DNA of 64,000 nt, from assembly GCF_000313935.1 (NCBI RefSeq), contig NZ_AMSS01000086.1:145886-209885 (forward strand), written 5' to 3'. A program made the translations under genes and the position numbers. This stretch comes from Acinetobacter sp. WC-141 (lineage in GTDB: Bacteria > Pseudomonadota > Gammaproteobacteria > Pseudomonadales > Moraxellaceae). The notes beneath the pieces were generated by a model. That model had not been told where the DNA came from. It did not search any database and saw nothing but the letters and a program-made list of their open reading frames with translations. Below, in pieces: positions 46,186-55,329 of this stretch (its first letter is position 1; the number at the start of each line of letters is the position of its first letter).

Positions 46186-46551
46186 TTATTCAAATCGTTT
46201 GGCACGATTTTGATAAATTGAAACAAGAAAAAAGCCAACCAGTACAAAGCCTAAAGCTTGTATTGCAAGAATCCATTTATCCTGAACAGGAAGCAGATAC
46301 ATCAAAATAACGACGATAAAAATAGGATAGATTTTGATTAAAAGTCCAAAGCTCGATTTATATGATTTGTTATTTGAAATTTTGCTATTTAAGTAATGTC
46401 CAACTTGTAAACCAAAACCGAGAATAAGGCTAACTACGGTATAAATAGGAGACAAGGGCTGAATTTGATTAGCTGCGTAAACTGCCCCACAAACGGCAAC
46501 AATAAAGATGAGTTTGATATGGCGCGGAGCGTTGTACCAATAAGCCAACAT
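46186..46551 (-). CDS. Small multi-helix membrane protein (paralogue A)
   Basis: 121 aa, four hydrophobic segments (LIFIVAVCGAVYAANQI, IYTVVSLILGFGLQVGHYL, IKIYPIFIVVILMYLLPV, LAIQALGFVLVGFFLVS). The family is unknown. It shares length, helix spacing, and the opening ML-x-W/F-W/Y-x-N pattern with the gene just upstream (46563-46922), so the pair look like a tandem duplication. The two are separated by 11 bp and are surely co-transcribed. Confidence 0.65.
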   Translation of the reverse strand: MLAYWYNAPRHIKLIFIVAVCGAVYAANQIQPLSPIYTVVSLILGFGLQVGHYLNSKISNNKSYKSSFGLLIKIYPIFIVVILMYLLPVQDKWILAIQALGFVLVGFFLVSIYQNRAKRFE

Positions 46552-46562
46552 GACAACTAAAC

Positions 46563-46922
46563 CTATTTCTTAAAAAGCGATTGAGGTGAAAAAATAAAAG
46601 CTGCTAGTGCCATAAACGCGATTCCTTGAACGCCCCAGATCAGCAAGTTTGGCATTGCTTTAACAAAAATAAGGGCAAACAAAAGGGCAATAGGAATCCA
46701 AGTAAATAGACGGTAGAGTAAACCAGTTGGGTTGCTTTGAGCGAAATGCAATTTAAAGTAACGACAGATTAAAAAAATTACTCCAGTCCCAGTAAACATT
46801 AGAATCGTATCTAAAGGCAGCGGTTGGTATTGATATAGTGCAATACAAATAAGTAGCGTAATAATCAAAATCACTAATTTTTTAAATGTTGGGACTTGCG
46901 TGTTAAACCAGAATTCCAGCAT
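46563..46922 (-). CDS. Small multi-helix membrane protein (paralogue B)
   Basis: 119 aa, four hydrophobic segments (LVILIITLLICIALYQYQPL, ILMFTGTGVIFLICRYF, TWIPIALLFALIFVKAM, GVQGIAFMALAAFIF). The QPLPLDTIL stretch aligns with QPLSPIYTV in paralogue A. Function unknown. Likely first gene of the pair. Confidence 0.65.
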   Translation of the reverse strand: MLEFWFNTQVPTFKKLVILIITLLICIALYQYQPLPLDTILMFTGTGVIFLICRYFKLHFAQSNPTGLLYRLFTWIPIALLFALIFVKAMPNLLIWGVQGIAFMALAAFIFSPQSLFKK

Positions 46923-46954
46923 GGTGTATCTTCATTTTGGGAGAGTAAAAACTG

Positions 46955-46991
46955 TAGCATAAAAAAAGAAAAGAGGAGCCGAAACTCCTCT
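46955..46991 (-). terminator. Terminator after lgt
   Basis: AGAGGAG / CTCCTCT (46972-46978 and 46985-46991) with a CCGAAA loop; on the minus strand it is followed by a T-rich run (CTTTTCTTTTTTTATG). Confidence 0.75.
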
Positions 46992-47001
46992 AATTTAGAT
47001 A

Positions 47002-47820
47002 TTAACTATTCTTTTGTGGTCCCCAGTCATAAATTTTCTTTTGGTAGGCATACCACATCATCCAAAGGCCAATCAGCAGCATTGGAATTGTTAGAATCTG
47101 TCCTTTTGTCATCCAGCCAAACAGAATAAAACCTTGATCGGCATCAGGCTGACGGAAGAATTCCATAACAAAACGGGCAACGCCATATCCCATTAAAAAT
47201 AGGGCAGAAACGGCCATACGTGGACGCGGTTTTGAACTAAACCACCACAAGATAATGAATAGAATTAAACCTTCACAAAGTGCTTGATAGATTTGTGATG
47301 GATGGCGGACCAGATGTAATGGATCTGTCGGGAAAATCATACCAAATGGATAATTTGGGTCAGTTACCGCACGACCATATAACTCTCCACCAATAAAGTT
47401 ACCAATGCGTCCGAACATTAAGCCAGTCGGTACACAAGGGGCAATAAAGTCGAGGGTTTGGAACCATGTTTTTTGGTATTTTTTACACCAAAATAACATC
47501 GCAACCATAACACCGAGAAAGCCGCCGTGGAAACTCATGCCACCTGTCCAGACTTGGAATAACCAAATCGGATTTTCGAGGAATTTATCAAACTCATAGA
47601 AAAGGACATAGCCGATACGACCGCCCAGAACAACACCTAGAGCACCATAGAACACCAGGTCGGAAACCATGTCCGATGTCCAGCCATCACGTTGTTTGGC
47701 ACGGTAGGAAGCAAGCCCCCAAGCACATAAAAATGCCAATAAATACATGAGTCCATACCAATGGACTTGAAGAGGTCCTAAGTGTATTGCGACCGGATCG
47801 ATATTAGGATAGGTCAGCAT
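47002..47820 (-). CDS. lgt: Prolipoprotein diacylglyceryl transferase
   Basis: 272-aa inner-membrane enzyme that lipidates the lipobox cysteine. Several helices are visible. Signatures are HWYGLMYLLAFLCAWGLA, MSFHGGFLGVMVAMLFW (His-Gly-Gly), FGRIGNFIGGELYGR, and PSQIYQALCEGLILF. It is needed by the several lipoproteins in this window. Confidence 0.97.
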   Translation of the reverse strand: MLTYPNIDPVAIHLGPLQVHWYGLMYLLAFLCAWGLASYRAKQRDGWTSDMVSDLVFYGALGVVLGGRIGYVLFYEFDKFLENPIWLFQVWTGGMSFHGGFLGVMVAMLFWCKKYQKTWFQTLDFIAPCVPTGLMFGRIGNFIGGELYGRAVTDPNYPFGMIFPTDPLHLVRHPSQIYQALCEGLILFIILWWFSSKPRPRMAVSALFLMGYGVARFVMEFFRQPDADQGFILFGWMTKGQILTIPMLLIGLWMMWYAYQKKIYDWGPQKNS

Positions 47821-47913
47821 TGCTGCTCCTTGATCTTACGTTTTGACAGATTGTAGCGGAATGATGTGAAAAATGTTGTACATTCAATGTGTAAAGATAG
47901 GGAACAAGAATCA

Positions 47914-48693
47914 ATGTGTATTGTGGCTTTAGCATGGCATGTTCTGGATGATATGCCCTTGTGTCTTATGTCAAATCGGGATGAGTTTTATCATCGTCCA
48001 ACGGCTTTATTGCATCAGTGGGAACATACCCCCATTGTTGCAGGACAAGATTTGCAGTCGGGTGGTACTTGGATGGGAATAACACCTCAAGGTCGATGGG
48101 CTGTATTGACTAATTTTCGGGATGGACGAGATCAAAAGTCTTATGAGACTTCTCGGGGGCATTTGGTTCAGGCTTTTTTAGAATCTGATTTATTGCCGAT
48201 TCGATTTGCTCAACAATTAGAACAGCAGCAACAGAATTTTGCTGGCTTTAACTTGTTTATGGGAAATGCTGATCAAGCGGTCTATATGAGTAACCGTGGT
48301 GAAGCACCGCAAGTATTGGCTAACGGTGTGTATGTGGTTTCGAATGGCTTGATGTCTGAACATTGGGAAAAAACTAAACATTTACGAACACGCTTTACGC
48401 AAGAGTTTTTACCTATGCTTCAGCATCAGACAGAAGAGTTAACTTTACAACACGCGGCTTGGGATATTCTGGAAGATGAGCGTAAGGTCACAACAGCATT
48501 GTTACCGAACACTGGCATTCAGCCAGAAATGGAGGAGTTATTGTCCTCGACTTTTATTCAAAGCCCTGTGTATGGCACACGTTGTTCAAATTTTCTAAGA
48601 ATGACCAATAATGAATGGCTTTGGTTGGAAAAGACCCAACAAGGTGAACATAGTGGTCAAATTGTTCAGCAGCAGATCCTTTTAAATCGATGA
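47914..48693 (+). CDS. NRDE/TANGO2-family protein
   Basis: 259 aa from the ATG at 47914 (MCIVALAWHVLDDMPLCLMS); upstream in-frame codons to 47866 lack the conserved Cys2 start. SNRDEFYHRPTA is the family NRDE motif, then AGQDLQSGGTWMGITPQGRW. The position-2 cysteine would become an N-terminal nucleophile if Met1 is removed, as in Ntn hydrolases. Biochemical role unsettled (haem trafficking has been suggested for TANGO2). Divergent from lgt. Confidence 0.85.
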   Translation: MCIVALAWHVLDDMPLCLMSNRDEFYHRPTALLHQWEHTPIVAGQDLQSGGTWMGITPQGRWAVLTNFRDGRDQKSYETSRGHLVQAFLESDLLPIRFAQQLEQQQQNFAGFNLFMGNADQAVYMSNRGEAPQVLANGVYVVSNGLMSEHWEKTKHLRTRFTQEFLPMLQHQTEELTLQHAAWDILEDERKVTTALLPNTGIQPEMEELLSSTFIQSPVYGTRCSNFLRMTNNEWLWLEKTQQGEHSGQIVQQQILLNR

Positions 48694-48697
48694 TAAT

Positions 48698-48726
48698 AAA
48701 AATGCCGATCAATGAATCGGCATTTT
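48698..48726. terminator. Bidirectional terminator between the NRDE gene and the phoX gene
   Basis: AAAATGCCGAT / ATCGGCATTTT with a CAATGA loop between convergent stops. Confidence 0.88.
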
Positions 48727-48740
48727 AAATTTTGTACGAA

Positions 48741-51074
48741 TTAACCCGCGATCACACCGCCATCTTTACGGGTAATCACAACAGTTGCTGAACGTGGACG
48801 TGCAGTTTTATTGCTTGGGTCTTTTTGAGTTGCAGGCCAATTACTATCTGGTGTTGAGTAACTTTTCGAGTCTTCACCAGGGTGTTGAACATTAATAAAA
48901 ATAGCTTTGTGGTCAGGTGTCATGGCAATACCTGTAATTTCACATTGCTTTGGTCCAACCAAGAAACGGCGTAATGTTGAGTCTGTCACTTTAGCGCCGA
49001 CTAGCGTTTGTTGGCCGTTTGAAGTAGTGGCGGCAGCGCCGTCACCAATTTGGCCCGGTAACGCAGCAAGCATCATACAGTTAGTCACATCGGTATATGC
49101 GCCATCATCTGTCTGAATCCAAAGTACACCACGTGGGTCGAACCACATCCCGTCAGGAGATGACAAATCATTGTTGTCTGTCAAACCAGATAAGTTGATG
49201 TTTGAAGCCATAGATGCTTCTGCACCAAATAGGTAGATATCCCATTTGAAGGTTTCAGCAGTGGTTTTGTCATCAGTTTCTTTAAAACGGATAATATGAC
49301 CATTAACGTTACCCTTTTGCTCTTTAGTGCCGTTGTAGAGGTCTGTGTAGTTACGTGGGTTTGCAGCATCAGTTGCATAATCTTTACCACGGTTCGAGTT
49401 ATTGGTGAGGGTGACATAGACTTCGCCGTTTACTGGATTGACCGTACACCATTCTGGGCGGTCCATTTTAGTAGCACCGACTGAGTCGCCAGCCAAACGT
49501 GCAAATGTGACAACGTCTGCCTGAGATTTGAAAGGGTAAGTGGTATTGCTTTCATTTAAGCCATTTTTGCCATAGGCAAGTTCAATCCATTGACCTGAAC
49601 CATCATTATTAAATTTGGCAACATACAATTTACCTGCGTTCATATATTTGTCGCCAGCCGCGTAGCCGCGATTTACATCTTTGGTATCCCACACTGCGCT
49701 AGAGACGAATTTATAGATGTATTCACCGCGAGAGTCATCACCCATATAAAATGCTAAGGGCTGACCTGCTACAGCACGACAAGCACTGTCTTCATGTGCA
49801 AAACGACCTAGTGATGTTCTTTTAACTGGATTTAGGCGGTTATCAAACGGATCAATCTCGACCATCCAACCGAACGTATTTGGTCCGTTGCGGTAGTCTT
49901 GTGTTGCCTGAGCGGCTTTTACATCAGCATTCCAGCGGTCATATAAGTCTTGTGATTCAACTTGACCAATTGCTGTTTCCCAGCCGTAACGTGAACTTAC
50001 GCCTAAATAAATTTGTCGCCCTTGTTCATCAACGTTAGGAATTAGCTCACCGTTTTTATCTTTTAAATAAATGACCTTGCCGTCTTTATCTTTTTTAGGA
50101 GCACCTTTTTCATCTTTCTCATACAGATAAGGTTCATCTTTTTTAACACCTAAACCGTAACGTTTTAATGCAATTTTTTCTGCATCTGTACGTGCATATT
50201 CATCGCTACCTGAACGTTGGAAATAACCAATAAAGTTTTCTTCGGTAGTTAAATAAGTGCCCCAAGGGGTATAACCGTTACCGCAGTTATTATGAGTACC
50301 ACGAGTTTGACGACCCGCAGGTGAGAAACGAGTAGCAAGCAAACTAGACCCAGCAGCAGCACCTGCAAAATTCATCTCTGTTGATGCTGTAATACGGCGG
50401 TTAAAAATTGATTTTTTATCAATTACTACTTTTTGAGTTGTTGCATCTTTCTTGATGTGAACAATAGATACGCCATGCGCATTGGTCTCACGAATCACTT
50501 CATCTTCAGGGCGGCGTCCATTAACTTTTGTTGGACCTTTTGGGTGAAGGAAGGTCTGGTTGATATATTCGTGATTCAGCACCAACAAACCTTCGGCTGA
50601 AACACTTTCATCAAAGTTGTTTGTTGAAGCATTCAAACCAAAGAAGTGCATACCATCGTGGCAGTCACCAGAGCGGAACTGGAAGCTTGGGCCAGATGGA
50701 ATATTATTGTCGTCCCATTCGCCAAAAGCAGGGTTGATTGAATCACCTAAAGCATAGATGACATTGGCTTCATAACCTTCAGGTACAGTCACAATATCGT
50801 TGTGGTTTTTTGCAACTGCCGTGAAAGTTAATTTTTCTGGTTTTTTATTTGGATCTACAGGTGGAATTCCACCATTGTTAGAACCTGAGTCATCATTGTT
50901 ATCATTACAGCCTGTTAAAGTAGAGGCTAAAGTTAGAGCTACGGCACCGCTTGCAGCTTTAGTAATTAAACTACGACGACTTACATGTTGTTCTAAAATG
51001 TCACGAAAGTGGATATTGTCAGAAGTATTATTATCCAGTTCTTGGTCTTCATGATATGGCGTCAGCTCTGTCAT
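48741..51074 (-). CDS. PhoX-family alkaline phosphatase, Tat lipoprotein (copy 1)
   Basis: 777 aa. A 30-residue cytoplasmic-type lead is followed by a twin-arginine signal (HVSRRSLITKAASGAVALTL) ending in the lipobox LTGC, then an acidic Asp/Asn linker and the PhoX/DUF839 beta-propeller domain: VLNHEYINQTFLHPKGPTKV, GNGYTPWGTYLTTEENFIGY, FDPRGVLWIQTDDGAY and NVQHPGEDS near the end. PhoX enzymes are Ca/Fe-dependent periplasmic phosphatases exported by Tat. A 4 x 11 bp PHO box lies upstream and a second PhoX gene lies beyond it, at 30-40 kDa-scale domain similarity. Confidence 0.88.
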   Translation of the reverse strand: MTELTPYHEDQELDNNTSDNIHFRDILEQHVSRRSLITKAASGAVALTLASTLTGCNDNNDDSGSNNGGIPPVDPNKKPEKLTFTAVAKNHNDIVTVPEGYEANVIYALGDSINPAFGEWDDNNIPSGPSFQFRSGDCHDGMHFFGLNASTNNFDESVSAEGLLVLNHEYINQTFLHPKGPTKVNGRRPEDEVIRETNAHGVSIVHIKKDATTQKVVIDKKSIFNRRITASTEMNFAGAAAGSSLLATRFSPAGRQTRGTHNNCGNGYTPWGTYLTTEENFIGYFQRSGSDEYARTDAEKIALKRYGLGVKKDEPYLYEKDEKGAPKKDKDGKVIYLKDKNGELIPNVDEQGRQIYLGVSSRYGWETAIGQVESQDLYDRWNADVKAAQATQDYRNGPNTFGWMVEIDPFDNRLNPVKRTSLGRFAHEDSACRAVAGQPLAFYMGDDSRGEYIYKFVSSAVWDTKDVNRGYAAGDKYMNAGKLYVAKFNNDGSGQWIELAYGKNGLNESNTTYPFKSQADVVTFARLAGDSVGATKMDRPEWCTVNPVNGEVYVTLTNNSNRGKDYATDAANPRNYTDLYNGTKEQKGNVNGHIIRFKETDDKTTAETFKWDIYLFGAEASMASNINLSGLTDNNDLSSPDGMWFDPRGVLWIQTDDGAYTDVTNCMMLAALPGQIGDGAAATTSNGQQTLVGAKVTDSTLRRFLVGPKQCEITGIAMTPDHKAIFINVQHPGEDSKSYSTPDSNWPATQKDPSNKTARPRSATVVITRKDGGVIAG

Positions 51075-51139
51075 GGGAAATTCCTAAGTAAGTAAGTAAA
51101 TAAAGAGATTGTTCTAAAAGTCTTCATTAGCTTAGTTGG

Positions 51140-51183
51140 GTAGTGTGACGAGGCTTTGACGTTTTGATGATAGGTTTGTGAAA
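51140..51183 (-). promoter_or_regulatory. PHO box upstream of phoX copy 1
   Basis: Four contiguous 11-bp units on the minus strand: TTTCACAAACC, TATCATCAAAA, CGTCAAAGCCT, CGTCACACTAC. Each has TCA at positions 3-5, the TGTCA core of the PhoB repeat. It lies 66-109 bp before the start codon. Confidence 0.6.
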
Positions 51184-51243
51184 TATTTGATCGTTTGGTT
51201 GAAAGTATAAGTCGATTTTTAAAATCGCGGATGATCTAAAATA

Positions 51244-51275
51244 AAAGAAACCTGCATAAAGCAGGTTTCTTTTTT
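51244..51275 (-). terminator. Terminator after phoX copy 2
   Basis: AAAGAAACCTGC / GCAGGTTTCTTT with an ATAAA loop and T-runs, just after the stop at 51288 on the minus strand. Confidence 0.88.
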
Positions 51276-51287
51276 AAAGAGTAGAAA

Positions 51288-53468
51288 TTATTTTTTTACA
51301 ACAGATGGAGCAATTGGGTCGGCAGTGATATAGCCAACTGCTGCTGCGAATTTGTTGCTGTAGTTGGTATTAATTGCTGTATCAATTTGCGCAAGTAAAT
51401 CTGCACTGATACCAGTACGAACACCGTTAGTTTCTTTATAGAAACGGTTCCATTCATCACCTGGATGTTGGAAGTTACTCATGATGTAAGTCCAACCGTT
51501 TACTTCATCAACTGCGTGTAGACCAGTTGACTCTGCACCTGCTGGTGTAGACAAGATACGGATCAGTTGCTTGGTATCAACGTTGTAAGCCCATAAGAAG
51601 TTATTTAAGTGGTTACCAGAGTCTTCACCAATAAATAACGTACGTAGCTTTTCAGAGAACTTTAAGTTGTCAGGGCTAGCAATCTGTTCTGGGTCAGCAG
51701 TGTTACCTAAGCTGTCAAAGCTAATGTCTTTACCTTTAATGAGAAGACTAGATTGGCTAGGTACCCATTCACTGTTAATTGCTACATTTGAGCTGTCTTT
51801 TTGGCCGCCTGTCAGTTTATGCTCCAAAATACCACCAGCCGTGATTTTCGGGAATTTAACGTTGTGCTCAGCAAGGTAACCACTACCACCTTCAACCATT
51901 GAATCAACAATGTTAGCTAAAGCTGAATATGCGCGTTTATCTGCAATATTTACAGTCGTACCTTCGTTCTTGGTCAATGCCATTGAAGCACCAACGTAAG
52001 CTGCGTAGCGGTGTGTCTCAAGGAAAGCCGCTGCAAGTTTAGTTTTGTCGCTGTTATCTTTAAGCTTGAGATAAACACCAGTTTTGCTCAAATAAGTAAA
52101 TTTAAAACCTTGAGCTTCTAATTCTGCTTTTTGAGCAGCTTGTTGTAGTTTTAAACGATCTTTCGCAGCTTTTGCTAAAACTTGTTGTTCAGGTGTACCT
52201 TTATCTCCAGCATCAATAGCATCTTTTTCTGCTGTCGTTGCATCGCTTGGATATTTGGCAATTTGTAGAACCGATTCGAAAATATCAGTTCCTTTGATAC
52301 CGCTCTTGATTAGGTTTTCAATCTCTACACTTGTTGCATGACCAAGCTTGATCCAAGAGATCTGACCAGTCGTTGTATCTGTAAGTATTGTTGTATATTT
52401 GGCAACGTAAAGTGTGCCGGCAGATAGGTCTTTCTCTTTATCTGCAACGAACATGAAGAGACCACCATTGGTATAGTCGTCACCCATCAAAACTGTACGG
52501 TTATCTGGGAAAACTTGCACAAGCTCATGTGAAATACGGCCTAAACAGTAGTGCTTTGTCACACGACCCGTACCATCTGCATTTACCGTAATTTCTGGTA
52601 AATGACCGTAGTTATATGGGTTAGCCGCATTTTCATCACCATAGACATTTTTACTAAATGCTTTAAGGGTTGAAAGTGATTGACCTAACTTTTGATTGAA
52701 AGCATCTGGTTCATATTCTTCACTAGAAAGGTGAGTTCCCCATGGTGACAAGCTTGCACCACAAGTAATCCATAAACCATGCGCACTTGAAGTGTCTACA
52801 TTATGATATTTAATTAAAGTTAAATGACCAGTTTTCGGGTCTTGATCTAAAGTAAGCACTGCAATCGGAGAAGATAATTTACCGTAAGTATCACCACCAT
52901 TTTGGTCTTTTGATAAATATTCAAACTGAACCACATGGAATACAGGGTTGCCAGTGACACCTAATGCTTTCTTGTCTGCATCTGTAAAATCTTTGCCAGT
53001 CGCTTGTTTGAAGCTAATTAGAGAACTACCATCTGGACAGTCAGAGAAGAATTGACGCTCTTTGCCAGCAACTGATTTATCGATAATTGGCTTATTATTA
53101 ATGTCAAAATAACCACCCGCGATAATCTTTCCGCCTTTACCATCAGGAACTTCAGTACCTGTTAAGAAGAATGGTTTGTAAGCCAGTTGGTATTCGGTTT
53201 TACTGCCATCTTCCCATGAAATAGCAAGCTTTGATGCACATGCTGTCGTTGCAATATCAGCTACAACTGAAGGAGCTGGCATTGAAGTGAACGTTGCATT
53301 TTTAAAGTTAATTGGTTTTGTTGGAGTTGTAACGTCTGAATCATCATTACTATCGTTACATCCTGCTAATGTTGCTGCCGTAGCCATCGCACCTAATGGA
53401 AGAAAAGGGATCCCCGTAAACCATTTTAAAATGTCGCGACGTGTTGGGTGGTTAGAAGCAGTTGTCAT
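51288..53468 (-). CDS. PhoX-family alkaline phosphatase, Tat lipoprotein (copy 2)
   Basis: 726 aa. Tat signal at the very start (HPTRRDILKWFTGIPFLPLG) with lipobox LAGC and an Asn/Asp-rich linker (NDSNDDSD) like copy 1. DUF839 domain: ISHELVQVFPDNRTVLMGDD, GASLSPWGTHLSSEEYEPDA, FSEKLRTLFIGEDSGNHLNN and SNFQHPGDEWNRF. Sequence identity to copy 1 is low outside these motifs, so they are old paralogues rather than a recent duplication. It has its own PHO box and terminator. Confidence 0.87.
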   Translation of the reverse strand: MTTASNHPTRRDILKWFTGIPFLPLGAMATAATLAGCNDSNDDSDVTTPTKPINFKNATFTSMPAPSVVADIATTACASKLAISWEDGSKTEYQLAYKPFFLTGTEVPDGKGGKIIAGGYFDINNKPIIDKSVAGKERQFFSDCPDGSSLISFKQATGKDFTDADKKALGVTGNPVFHVVQFEYLSKDQNGGDTYGKLSSPIAVLTLDQDPKTGHLTLIKYHNVDTSSAHGLWITCGASLSPWGTHLSSEEYEPDAFNQKLGQSLSTLKAFSKNVYGDENAANPYNYGHLPEITVNADGTGRVTKHYCLGRISHELVQVFPDNRTVLMGDDYTNGGLFMFVADKEKDLSAGTLYVAKYTTILTDTTTGQISWIKLGHATSVEIENLIKSGIKGTDIFESVLQIAKYPSDATTAEKDAIDAGDKGTPEQQVLAKAAKDRLKLQQAAQKAELEAQGFKFTYLSKTGVYLKLKDNSDKTKLAAAFLETHRYAAYVGASMALTKNEGTTVNIADKRAYSALANIVDSMVEGGSGYLAEHNVKFPKITAGGILEHKLTGGQKDSSNVAINSEWVPSQSSLLIKGKDISFDSLGNTADPEQIASPDNLKFSEKLRTLFIGEDSGNHLNNFLWAYNVDTKQLIRILSTPAGAESTGLHAVDEVNGWTYIMSNFQHPGDEWNRFYKETNGVRTGISADLLAQIDTAINTNYSNKFAAAVGYITADPIAPSVVKK

Positions 53469-53518
53469 AATAAATCCGTAACTTTTGTCAGTATATTTGT
53501 TGAGTTGATTCTATGGAT

Positions 53519-53562
53519 TGTAAATGACACTTTTCTTACATTTTTAAGTCACTTTGAAGACA
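53519..53562 (-). promoter_or_regulatory. PHO box upstream of phoX copy 2
   Basis: Four contiguous 11-bp units on the minus strand: TGTCTTCAAAG, TGACTTAAAAA, TGTAAGAAAAG, TGTCATTTACA. A TAGAAT -10 (53508-53513) begins 5 bp after the last unit, where a PhoB-dependent promoter would have it. Each unit begins TG at exact 11-bp steps. Confidence 0.7.
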
Positions 53563-53599
53563 GTTTATAGGTTCGTAGATTAAAAAGTGGTTGATATGA

Positions 53600-53630
53600 A
53601 AAAGCCTGAACTTTATATTTCAGGCTTTCT
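53600..53630 (-). terminator. Terminator after tatC
   Basis: AAAGCCTGAA / TTCAGGCTTT with a CTTTATAT loop; on the minus strand it ends in TTTTTC, about 15 bp after the tatC stop. Confidence 0.8.
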
Positions 53631-53643
53631 TTAAATTATAATT

Positions 53644-54414
53644 TTATTCATCAGATTGAGCTTTTCTTTTCTCAAGAATTTTACCGAACAATAATCCAAG
53701 TTCGAAAAGCAACCACATCGGGATCGCCAACATCACCATAGAAATTGCATCTGGTGGGGTAATGAACATGGCTACAAAAAAACATCCCACAATGATAAAA
53801 CGTCTTTTTTCAGCAAGACTCTTTGTATTTACTACGCCTATTAGAATCAGTAAAAGTGTCGCGATCGGAATTTCAAAAGTTACACCAAAAACTAAAAACA
53901 GCTTTAAGCAAAAGCTTAGGTAGCTATTAATATCCGTCATCGGTGCAACAGTTTCAGGCGATACACTAATAAAGAAATGTAAAATTGCAGGAAGCGTAAT
54001 GTAGTATGCAAAAGCAACTCCGGCATAGAACAAAACAATACTACCGATGAGTAATGGCAGCGCTAAATGACGTTCTTTTTGATATAACGCTGGGCGGACA
54101 AAAGTCCATATTTCATAAAGAATAAATGGCATTGCCAGCACAAGTGCGACAAATAAATTGAGCTTAAAAGGCGCCATAAAGGTTGCAGTTACATCTGTTG
54201 CAATCATTGAAGACGATGCTGGAAGTTGCAGCCTTAAAGGTTCAGATAATAATTGGTAAGTGTTATTTCGGAAGGGTAATAAGCAAAAGAATAAAAATAA
54301 TGTTACCCCGACAATCCTAAATAAATGACGTCTTAAAACGACCAAATGGTTCATGATTGGCATTTGGTCTAAATTTTCTTGCGTATTTACAGTCGTTGAA
54401 GGCAGTTGGTTCAT
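53644..54414 (-). CDS. tatC: Sec-independent protein translocase TatC
   Basis: 256-aa inner-membrane receptor that recognises twin-arginine signals. Opening MPIMNHLVVLRRHLFRIVGV, then FVRPALYQKERHLALPLLIG with the conserved FxxPAL-type segment, six hydrophobic helices, and FGVTFEIPIATLLLI. Its start overlaps the tatB stop (ATGA), so it is translated in coupling with tatB. The two neighbouring phoX products are Tat substrates. Confidence 0.96.
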   Translation of the reverse strand: MNQLPSTTVNTQENLDQMPIMNHLVVLRRHLFRIVGVTLFLFFCLLPFRNNTYQLLSEPLRLQLPASSSMIATDVTATFMAPFKLNLFVALVLAMPFILYEIWTFVRPALYQKERHLALPLLIGSIVLFYAGVAFAYYITLPAILHFFISVSPETVAPMTDINSYLSFCLKLFLVFGVTFEIPIATLLLILIGVVNTKSLAEKRRFIIVGCFFVAMFITPPDAISMVMLAIPMWLLFELGLLFGKILEKRKAQSDE

Positions 54415-54845
54415 ACGGCAATCTTCAATTTAACGGGGGGTGTTTCTAAAGTGTCGCTTTGAGATGCCAAAGGTGTAAATTTGGCAAGAAAGGGCACTTC
54501 ATAATGGCCCGATACAGGGGAGTACATCGTAGCCTGAGATATCGTTTCAGCTACCTCAGTTTTTTCTGAATTGTCTGAAGTAGTCTGTTTTTGTATTTCT
54601 TCAAGTTGTTGTTGTACTTTGCGTTCTAGTGCTTCAATGCGGTTGAGTTCTTCCTGCATTTCTTTTCGAAACTCAGAAAGACGCAACTCTTGATCAATCT
54701 CATTTTGCAAATTGGTAATATAACGTTTTAGGCGAACATACCAGCGACCAGCAAAGCGTGCGGCTTCCGGAAGTTTATCTGGACCTAAAACTAAAATTGC
54801 AATAATTGCAAAACAGAGTAGTTCTGTCATTCCTACATCAAGCAT
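54411..54845 (-). CDS. tatB: Sec-independent protein translocase TatB
   Basis: 144 aa. N-terminal helix and hinge MLDVGMTELLCFAIIAILVL-GPDKLPEAARFAGRW, then a charged amphipathic helix and coiled coil (EIDQELRLSEFRKEMQEELN) and a variable tail. The conserved Glu in the helix start (here Glu8) marks TatB rather than TatA. 12 bp after tatA. Confidence 0.93.
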   Translation of the reverse strand: MLDVGMTELLCFAIIAILVLGPDKLPEAARFAGRWYVRLKRYITNLQNEIDQELRLSEFRKEMQEELNRIEALERKVQQQLEEIQKQTTSDNSEKTEVAETISQATMYSPVSGHYEVPFLAKFTPLASQSDTLETPPVKLKIAV

Positions 54846-54857
54846 GGTGGAAAACCT

Positions 54858-55159
<302 letters not shown>

Positions 55160-55329
55160 ATAGCTGTTAGTCAAAATCTCAAAAGAAGGGTTTCATAAAG
55201 GATGTAGGCAGTTTTTTATTTTAGAAAAAGCTTAAAAGGAGAAGCTTAAATTACTTGAAAAGGAGAGTACATTTCATTTTGAAAAGGTGTAGCATAACAA
55301 ACTGATTTTGATGGGTGAGAGGAGAAAAC

